Shown here: piece after piece, positions 5,654 through 10,982 of the stretch
Layout of the letters: the number at the start of each line of letters is the position of its first letter
Position numbering within the stretch: position 1 is the first letter of the stretch
Assembly: GCA_029288275.1 (NCBI GenBank)
Contig: JARIHM010000036.1
Location: forward strand, 1-10,982
DNA from: Candidatus Saccharimonadota bacterium
Lineage (GTDB): Bacteria > Patescibacteriota > Saccharimonadia > UBA4664
Direction of reading: 5' to 3'
DNA: 10,982 nt
The notes under the pieces: generated by a model
Seen by the model: the letters and a program-made list of their open reading frames with translations, nothing else
The model's database searches: none
Told to the model about the DNA's origin: nothing
Made by a program: the position numbers and the translations under genes

Positions 5654-6657
5654 TGCGGACGCTTTGGGAAGATGGCGTTCTTCGTTTTCTTGAGCGTTTG
5701 CGCTAGCCGGTAACTACGCGAACCCAGAATATCATTGAGTTCGTTTGAAAGCTTGGCAATCTGGCGATCCTTTTCGGCCAGCATCTCGGCTTGTGTTTTA
5801 ATAGCTTCGCTCTTGGCTAGGATAGGCTCACTCCCGTACACCAACTCATGCATAGCCAGGGCAGCTTTGTTGATGAGTAGACGAATATCTTCTAGATTGA
5901 TGGCTTCGCGGACATCGGATTGACTCGGGACTTGGCCATCCTTAATACCAAAGTAGATGCGACGGTAACTGGGCTCGGCATCATCGCCAATGGTAGCGAG
6001 GTGCTCGTTGTAGTATCGGTTTAGGAGGCTGATGCGCTCGGGTGCCTTCACGGCATCGGCCAGAAAAATTAAGTTTTGCAACGCCGTCCATAACAGAATA
6101 TTGTTGCTGTTGTAGGTCTGATACTGAACGTGCCGATCATGGAAGAATTGCTCAATCTCGCTCTGCTCTGGCAAGCCGTTATCGATATGTTCCCGCAACC
6201 AGCGGTGGTCGTGGTCGGTGATATGGCGATAGTACGCGTTAAGCTCCTGCTCGGCCTGGCTTACGTAGGTAGTATTAAAGGGAGCAGCCACAATAATATA
6301 GTGCTTGGCGACGCGGGTAATCTCGGCTAAGAATTGAGCTCGATCGGCCGCCTCAATGTGTTCAAAGACATCAAAGCATGTCACGACATCATAAGAATTA
6401 TCATCAAACGGCAGATCCAGGGCACTGGCCTTGGTGTAACCAGGCTCCTCAAGGTCATAGAGGTCGACGATCATGACCTCATCCTTAGGGAAGAAGTCAC
6501 GCGTTTTGCCATTGTTGCCGCCCACATCCAGGATCGACAGCTTCTTCTTTTGTCGAACCGATTCAACCAGGCGTTTTACCTGGTATTGACGGCTAAACTG
6601 ATCAAAAGCCAGGTCATACAGCGACGAATCTGGTACCAATTGATCACGCTTACTCAT
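5650..6657 (-). CDS. SAM-dependent methyltransferase with C-terminal helical tail
   Basis: 335 residues. A class I methyltransferase core covers about residues 39-126: motif I ILDVGGNNGK (42-51), an acidic end of strand 2 (IVDLYDLEE), SALDLPFDDNSYDVVTCFDVFEHI (78-101) and VAKHYIIVAAPF. After a middle region of unknown role (about 130-240), residues about 255-330 are mostly helical and charged (AEMLAEKDRQIAKLSNELND), probably a short coiled coil, ending in GSRSYRLAQTLKKTK, a tail often seen on enzymes of polysaccharide loci. The likely substrate is a sugar or the end of the chain, given its place between wzt and the glycosyltransferases. The start is supported by GGAGGAG (6664-6670), 6 nt upstream, and overlaps the wzt stop as ATGA. 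O- versus N-methylation cannot be told. Confidence 0.85.
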   Translation of the reverse strand: MSKRDQLVPDSSLYDLAFDQFSRQYQVKRLVESVRQKKKLSILDVGGNNGKTRDFFPKDEVMIVDLYDLEEPGYTKASALDLPFDDNSYDVVTCFDVFEHIEAADRAQFLAEITRVAKHYIIVAAPFNTTYVSQAEQELNAYYRHITDHDHRWLREHIDNGLPEQSEIEQFFHDRHVQYQTYNSNNILLWTALQNLIFLADAVKAPERISLLNRYYNEHLATIGDDAEPSYRRIYFGIKDGQVPSQSDVREAINLEDIRLLINKAALAMHELVYGSEPILAKSEAIKTQAEMLAEKDRQIAKLSNELNDILGSRSYRLAQTLKKTKNAIFPKRPQ

Positions 6658-7844
6658 TTATTGCTCCTCCATTCGCCAAATACGGCCATGTTACCGAACG
6701 ATCGTTTGGTGCCGCTAACGACAAAGGAGAAACCCTTATCGATATAGTCGTAGGTGATGTCGCCAGATTTGTTGAATAGAGCTACGGTGGCGTAGTAGGT
6801 ATCCTCCACGAAGGGGAGGCGGTCGAGTGTGAACTCAATCGTCTGGCTCTGGGTCGTGATAGCCTGACCATCGCTATTAGGGCCAGCAACATGCGTGCCG
6901 TCGGCCTGGTAAAAGGCGAGCCCGACCAGGAGAGGGAGCTTAGCAGTAGTGGGCTCTAGCTGGATTCGAACGGTCATGGGCTGACCAGTTTTTAGAACGC
7001 GGCTGGGTTGGTGCTTGCCATCGAGGAACTCGACGCTGCCTATAGCTACTTCATTCGTGCCCCAACGGTTACGCTCGTCGAGCTGGTCCATCTCCTTGAG
7101 CTCATTTTCGGCATTGAGCCGTTGATAGAGATCACTGGCCTGATCGGGGCCGGTGATGGCGAGTTGCTTGCCATTGTTCATTACGAGCACACGGTCGCAG
7201 AATTCTTGGACGTTAGCCATGTCGTGGGTAACAAAGACGATAGTGCGACCCTCCTTTTTGAGGCGGCGGAAGACGTCGAAGCACTTCTTTTGGAATGATG
7301 AGTCGCCCACAGCCAGTACTTCATCAACCAAGAGGATCTCCGATTGAGCCTGAATAGCAATCGAGAAGGCCAGGCGTACTTGCATGCCAGAAGAGAAGTT
7401 CTTGAGCTTTTGATCAACGAACTCTTCTAGCTCAGCAAAGCCAATAATCTCATCGAACCGACTCTCGATCTCCTTGCGGTGGAGGCCAAGGATGGCTCCA
7501 TTCAAGAAGACATTCTCGCGGGCCGTCAGCTCGGGATTGAAACCAACGCCCAGCTCAATAAACGGCGACAGTGAGCCGTGAACGTGAATAGAGCCCTTGC
7601 TCGGCACATAAATGCCGGCCAGCATCTTAAGGAGGGTACTCTTACCACAACCATTGCGGCCCACAATGCCGAAGAACTCACCTTGCTTGACGTCAAAGCT
7701 GACAGTTTCGACAGCCCGGAAATCGCTGTAGCTGCGTTTGGCAAAGAGGTGCATGGCATTCTGTTTGAGGCTCGTATAGCGCTCATGAGGCAGCCGGAAA
7801 GCCTTACTGACATCCTTAACCGAGATAGCGATCTTTTCCGACAT
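6654..7844 (-). CDS. wzt: Polysaccharide ABC transporter ATPase with C-terminal glycan-binding domain (Wzt-like)
   Basis: 396 residues. The ATPase domain, about 1-245, has Walker A GRNGCGKST (62-70), signature SSGMQ (151-155), Walker B ILLVDE (170-175) and the H-loop H207. IELGVGFNPELTARENVFLNG (96-116) is typical of the O-antigen/teichoic-acid exporter subfamily. Residues about 262-394 form a beta-rich extension (IGSVEFLDG, GQPMTVRIQLEP, VGLAFYQADGTHVAG, FSFVVSG) that matches the Wzt C-terminal domain, which in the E. coli O9a system binds the methyl-phosphate-capped end of the finished chain. It powers export of a lipid-linked glycan by the adjacent permease. A strong GGAGGA (7851-7856) lies 6 nt before the ATG, and the ATG shares one base with the permease stop (TAATG). 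Confidence 0.95.
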   Translation of the reverse strand: MSEKIAISVKDVSKAFRLPHERYTSLKQNAMHLFAKRSYSDFRAVETVSFDVKQGEFFGIVGRNGCGKSTLLKMLAGIYVPSKGSIHVHGSLSPFIELGVGFNPELTARENVFLNGAILGLHRKEIESRFDEIIGFAELEEFVDQKLKNFSSGMQVRLAFSIAIQAQSEILLVDEVLAVGDSSFQKKCFDVFRRLKKEGRTIVFVTHDMANVQEFCDRVLVMNNGKQLAITGPDQASDLYQRLNAENELKEMDQLDERNRWGTNEVAIGSVEFLDGKHQPSRVLKTGQPMTVRIQLEPTTAKLPLLVGLAFYQADGTHVAGPNSDGQAITTQSQTIEFTLDRLPFVEDTYYATVALFNKSGDITYDYIDKGFSFVVSGTKRSFGNMAVFGEWRSNK

Positions 7845-8668
7845 TAGACATCCTCCGCAAACTTACTCGCGGCCTTCTCGAAGTAGAGGTACCCCACCAC
7901 CGTCAGCACAATTGGAATAAGATAGGGCACAAAGTGTAGTGGGCTGTGTACGGCATCAAAGGTGGTAATGCTGGCTGGGCTAATAATGAGCTTGCGTGCA
8001 TCTTGGATAATTTGAGTAACCGGACTCAATGTCAGAATTTGCAGATAACGATGTGGCACTATGCTCAAAGGAAAGATGATAGCGCTTGCGTAAAATAGCA
8101 GCTGCAGCGCAACCTCCCAGATGTAGGCAAAATCACGAAACTTTACGTACAACGCACCCAGAAAAAAGGAGATGCCCAAGGAAAGAAGGTAGAGTTCAAC
8201 AATAAGCCCCAAGAACCCAAGTACCTCCAGCGGTGAAGGAAAAATTTGGGCAATAGCCATGAATACTACAATGATCAACAAATTGAGCACCAGTGTGATC
8301 AGCGCACTAATACTATTGGAAAGCAGGATCACAATCCGGGGGAAGTACACCTTGCGAATCAGATCACCCTTATCCACGATCGATCGCATAGCGTTATTGG
8401 TGGACTCGGCAAAGTAGTTCCATAGCACAATCCCTAGGAGCAAGTAGACTGGGTAGTGGCGGATATTCGAGCCAGGAATACGTACAAAGACGCTAAAAAC
8501 TAAGTAGAGCACACCAAAGATGGCTAACGGCTTCATAAGCGACCAAAGATAACCAAAAATAGAGCCTTGGTATTTGAGCTTAAAGTCGGTAATGGCTAGC
8601 TCGCGGACCATACTCCAGTAGTTGCGCTTGGCGCTCATCTCAATCTTGGGTGGGGTGAATCGAGGCAT
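7844..8668 (-). CDS. wzm: ABC-2 type polysaccharide export permease (Wzm-like)
   Basis: 274 residues. An amphipathic N-terminal segment with the family pattern LAITDFKLKYQGSIFGYLWSLMKPL (24-48) is followed by six hydrophobic segments at about 41-62, 72-88, 114-140, 148-173, 184-203 and 246-263. VKFRDFAYIWEVALQLLFYASAIIFP (175-200) is characteristic of O-antigen/teichoic-acid exporters. It forms the membrane channel for a lipid-linked glycan together with the next gene. The annotated ATG at 8668 has no Shine-Dalgarno site, so the first gene of this operon may be leaderless. The ATG at codon 11 (8636-8638) is an alternative start that would still keep the conserved region. Confidence 0.94.
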   Translation of the reverse strand: MPRFTPPKIEMSAKRNYWSMVRELAITDFKLKYQGSIFGYLWSLMKPLAIFGVLYLVFSVFVRIPGSNIRHYPVYLLLGIVLWNYFAESTNNAMRSIVDKGDLIRKVYFPRIVILLSNSISALITLVLNLLIIVVFMAIAQIFPSPLEVLGFLGLIVELYLLSLGISFFLGALYVKFRDFAYIWEVALQLLFYASAIIFPLSIVPHRYLQILTLSPVTQIIQDARKLIISPASITTFDAVHSPLHFVPYLIPIVLTVVGYLYFEKAASKFAEDV

Positions 8669-8691
8669 CGGTAATAACTAAACTGAATATC

Positions 8692-8708
8692 TATGTTATC
8701 TTAACATA
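8692..8708. repeat. 17-bp palindrome, possible operator
   Basis: Arms TATGTTA and TAACATA (7 bp, perfect) around a 3-nt centre, immediately followed by a second palindrome. It has the same 7-3-7 geometry as the palindrome at 1724-1740, though with a different sequence. Confidence 0.5.
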
Positions 8709-8718
8709 AGGTTAACCT
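8709..8718. repeat. 10-bp perfect palindrome
   Basis: AGGTTAACCT, abutting the 17-bp palindrome and ending 5 bp before the GTG start of the two-domain glycosyltransferase. A repressor bound here would block rightward initiation. Confidence 0.4.
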
Positions 8719-8723
8719 AACGA

Positions 8724-10532
8724 GTGAAGCTTGTGGAAGAGCTAAAACAACTTCTGGCCAAGGTCCTGCCGGCTGGCAGCCGTCGTCGCGAGATAGCCAA
8801 GAAAGTCTATCGGTTGGCTCGACCAACGCAAGGGGGAATTGCAACTGCTGCTGGATCGTATCAGGATTGGATCGAGCAGGTAGAGCCTACGACGCTCGCT
8901 CCTGTACCGAAGAAGTATACCTATAATCCTCTCATTAGCATTGTTGTACCGGCATTTAATACACCCGATAAGTACCTTGAGCCGTTGCTCGATTCGATCT
9001 GTGCCCAAACCTACTCAAACTGGGAGCTGGTTCTTGTAGAGGCATCGCCTGACCCCGAGCGTGCCGAAGCTATTCGTGCAGCTGCCGCTCGCGATGACCG
9101 AATTCGGCTTATCCGGGTAGGTCAGAATAAGGGTATTGCTGGTAATACCAACATTGGCCTTAAGGAAGCCAAAGGCGAGTATATTGCTTTCGTTGATCAC
9201 GACGATACTTTGGCATCGTTTGCTCTAAATGAAGTGATAGCCGTATTACAGGATCGGCCCGAAGTGGACCTGTTTTATAGCGATGAGGATAAACTTAGTG
9301 ACGACGGTCGCGAGCGGTCATTGCCGTTCTTTAAGCCCGACTGGTCATTGGATTTGTTCTTGGGCGTGAACTATCTGGCGCACTTTGTGGTAGTACGGCG
9401 CACATTGGCCGCCAAGGTGAAGGGCATTCGCGAGGGCTTTGAGGGGGCGCAGGACTTCGATTTCTTACTCCGAGTGCTTGATCATAAGCCGGTGATCTAC
9501 CACGTGCCCAAAATGTCGTACCACTGGCGCATGGCTGACGGATCAACAGCTCGCGCGATTGAGGCCAAGAATTATGCCGATGATGCAGGCCGCCGGGCGC
9601 TAGCCGAGTACGTGCAGCGCAATAAGGTTGGGGCCGAAGTGCTTGAGGTTTCTGGCCGGCCCACCAACTACCGCCTGAAGTATGATACGCCTGGCAATCC
9701 CAAGGCCTCGTTGATCATCCCATTTAAGGATAAAGTTTCAATTACCAAGACCATGGTTGATAGCGTGCTCGCTAAAACCACCTATCCTAACTACGAGATT
9801 ATCTTAGTGGATAACCGCAGCGAGGAATCGGCTACCCAGGCTTATTTAGAAAGTCTCAAGGACGAGCCGCGGATTAAAGTAGTGGCATATGATCAGCCGT
9901 TTAACTGGTCGGCGGTGAATAACTTCGGCCGGCGTCAGGCCAGCGGCGAGGTGCTCGTGTTCTTAAATAATGATATGGAAGTCCAGAATGCCGATTGGCT
10001 AACGGAGCTGGTAGGAGTGGCGCTCCAGCCGAAAGTGGGAGCCGTCGGAGCCTTGCTGGAGTACCCCAACCACACTATCCAGCATGCTGGCGTGGTGCTC
10101 GGCTTCTTTGGCGTGGCCGGCCATGTGTTTCGTGGTTTAACGCCGGAAACGTTTACCTACTTTGGCCTGGCGGCTTGGCCGCGCAATTATTTGGCGGTAA
10201 CGGGTGCATGCATCGCCGTTACGGCGGCTAAGTTCGACAAATTGGGTCAGTTGGATGAGCACTTTATCACTGCTGGTTCGGACGTAGCATTCGGGATTAC
10301 GGCGCATGAAGCTGGCTATCGGAATGTGTATTGGCCGTTTGCGCAGCTCACTCACTATGAGAACGTCTCGGTGGGCAAGTATGGCGAGCGAGACGATAAT
10401 CAACATGACTATAATGAATCCATGAAGTACTACCAGCCGTACTTGCGGCATAAAGATCCATTCTTTAATCCCAACCTTGATCTTTATGGTCCGCAGGCTG
10501 AGCAGATAACGTTAGGAGACCCGTCGAAATGA
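8724..10532 (+). CDS. Two-domain family 2 glycosyltransferase
   Basis: 602 residues with a basic helical N-terminus (1-65) and two GT-A modules. Module 1, about 70-300: ISIVVPAFNTPDKY (71-84), DHDD (158-161), FYSDEDK, and AQDFDFLLRV (242-251). Module 2, about 328-560: SLIIPFKDK (329-337), ILVDNRSEE, FNWSAVNNFG, LNNDM (414-418), TGACIAVT. This tandem architecture is common in enzymes that build O-antigen or other surface chains and may join two different linkages. In module 2 the usual (E/N)DVDxCLR region reads SDVAFGI (519-525) and the usual HxES segment reads HYENVS (544-549), so its acceptor site is diverged. The start is GTG 8724 because an in-frame TAA lies at 8718; GTG 8733 is the only near alternative. 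No good ribosome binding site is present. It is probably cytoplasmic or peripheral to the membrane. Confidence 0.92.
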   Translation: MKLVEELKQLLAKVLPAGSRRREIAKKVYRLARPTQGGIATAAGSYQDWIEQVEPTTLAPVPKKYTYNPLISIVVPAFNTPDKYLEPLLDSICAQTYSNWELVLVEASPDPERAEAIRAAAARDDRIRLIRVGQNKGIAGNTNIGLKEAKGEYIAFVDHDDTLASFALNEVIAVLQDRPEVDLFYSDEDKLSDDGRERSLPFFKPDWSLDLFLGVNYLAHFVVVRRTLAAKVKGIREGFEGAQDFDFLLRVLDHKPVIYHVPKMSYHWRMADGSTARAIEAKNYADDAGRRALAEYVQRNKVGAEVLEVSGRPTNYRLKYDTPGNPKASLIIPFKDKVSITKTMVDSVLAKTTYPNYEIILVDNRSEESATQAYLESLKDEPRIKVVAYDQPFNWSAVNNFGRRQASGEVLVFLNNDMEVQNADWLTELVGVALQPKVGAVGALLEYPNHTIQHAGVVLGFFGVAGHVFRGLTPETFTYFGLAAWPRNYLAVTGACIAVTAAKFDKLGQLDEHFITAGSDVAFGITAHEAGYRNVYWPFAQLTHYENVSVGKYGERDDNQHDYNESMKYYQPYLRHKDPFFNPNLDLYGPQAEQITLGDPSK

Positions 10533-10982
10533 TCAAACGTTTGTCCCAAGCTGCCTGGCGCACGTATCGCAACCACGGTGTAAAAGCGGTGACCGAAAAA
10601 GGTTATGCCTATATCTCAAAGCGCTTGTACCGAGTGCGCCAAACGCTCAACCGCCATGTGGAGACGCCGGAGGAGAAGGCGTTACGCGAGGAGTACAACG
10701 TCATCTCAGATGAGATTTTCCAGATTACCAGCGAAGATATTGCGGCGAGCAAAGCGGCTACCAGCGGCCCGAAGCTTAAGGAGATCAAAACTGCTACCTG
10801 GTTTATCGGTTACTTTGATCACTTTGGCTTTGCCGGCATTCAGACGATTTTCCGGTTTATCGAGAAGCTGAGCATTGAGGGGGTAGAGAACCGCCTAGTG
10901 GTCTATGATTACCCGGCGCTCAATGTGCCCAAGCTCAAGCAGCAGATTGAGGAGCGATTCCCGCGCTTGCAGAATTATAAGG
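10529..10982 (+). CDS. Glycosyltransferase family 4, WsaF-like N-terminus (partial, C-terminus outside window)
   Basis: 151 codons are visible before the window edge. After a basic N-terminal segment (1-45) and an acidic linker (46-80), residues 89-128 read ATWFIGYFDHFGFAG, QTIFRFIEKLSIEG and RLVVYDYP, the Rossmann start of WsaF-type GT4 rhamnosyltransferases (family pattern W-x-I-P-x-F-D...GG-x-x-T-I-F-R-F). The catalytic C-terminal domain is missing, so the assignment rests on the N-terminus. The ATG overlaps the preceding stop as ATGA, with AGGAG (10514-10518) 10 nt upstream. It belongs to the rightward glycan unit, which continues beyond the window. Confidence 0.7.
   Translation, partial: MIKRLSQAAWRTYRNHGVKAVTEKGYAYISKRLYRVRQTLNRHVETPEEKALREEYNVISDEIFQITSEDIAASKAATSGPKLKEIKTATWFIGYFDHFGFAGIQTIFRFIEKLSIEGVENRLVVYDYPALNVPKLKQQIEERFPRLQNYK

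Larger units (their letters stand above)
8669..8723. promoter_or_regulatory. Divergent regulatory region between the two glycan transcription units
   Basis: 55 bp, strongly AT-rich compared with the flanking genes. It carries two palindromes: TATGTTA-TCT-TAACATA (8692-8708) and the perfect AGGTTAACCT (8709-8718). Both units must start here or nearby. -10-like hexamers are only 4/6 (TTTAGT on minus at 8677-8682, TAACAT on plus at 8702-8707), and I cannot fix either promoter. Confidence 0.5.

Overview
The window looks like chromosomal DNA of a bacterium of moderate GC content, most likely a Patescibacteria/CPR member and possibly Saccharibacteria. This placement is an inference. It rests on the style of DnaA (a short variable linker, and RFAMGMIADI where most bacteria have an RFGWGL-type sequence), a compact YidC without a lipobox or a large extracytoplasmic domain, a short Jag/KhpB, tight ATGA gene overlaps and a DUF1653 protein. 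TGA acts as a normal stop here, which argues against the CPR lineages that recode it. The lack of a YidC P1 domain suggests a single-membrane (Gram-positive-like) envelope.

Left part (1-1778), origin region. dnaA runs leftwards out of the window, so its DNA-binding domain is not visible. Upstream of it lie about 250 bp of non-coding DNA. This stretch holds one perfect and one good DnaA box, a probable dnaA promoter overlapping the perfect box, and a run of TGGGGAA-type repeats spaced 10-12 bp apart; I call it a putative oriC. A small DUF1653 gene follows, with a hairpin terminator. It is divided from rpmH by a 63-bp divergent promoter region in which the two -35 elements overlap in one palindrome.

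Middle (1779-3525), conserved block. rpmH, rnpA, yidC and jag/khpB are transcribed rightwards and tightly packed: ribosomal protein L34, the RNase P protein, the membrane insertase and an RNA-binding protein.

Right part (3528-10982), surface-glycan locus. A leftward operon encodes, in transcription order, an ABC-2 polysaccharide permease (Wzm type), its ATPase with a C-terminal glycan-binding domain (Wzt type), a SAM methyltransferase with a helical tail, a GT2 glycosyltransferase and a GT4 glycosyltransferase. A divergent rightward unit encodes a two-domain GT2 enzyme and the start of a WsaF-like GT4 enzyme. Together they suggest cytoplasmic assembly of a glycan, possible methyl capping, and export by an ABC transporter that may recognise the finished chain. 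The glycan operon meets jag tail-to-tail with a 2-nt gap, and would be transcribed head-on to replication forks leaving the putative origin.

No tRNA or rRNA gene, CRISPR array, transposase or insertion sequence was seen.
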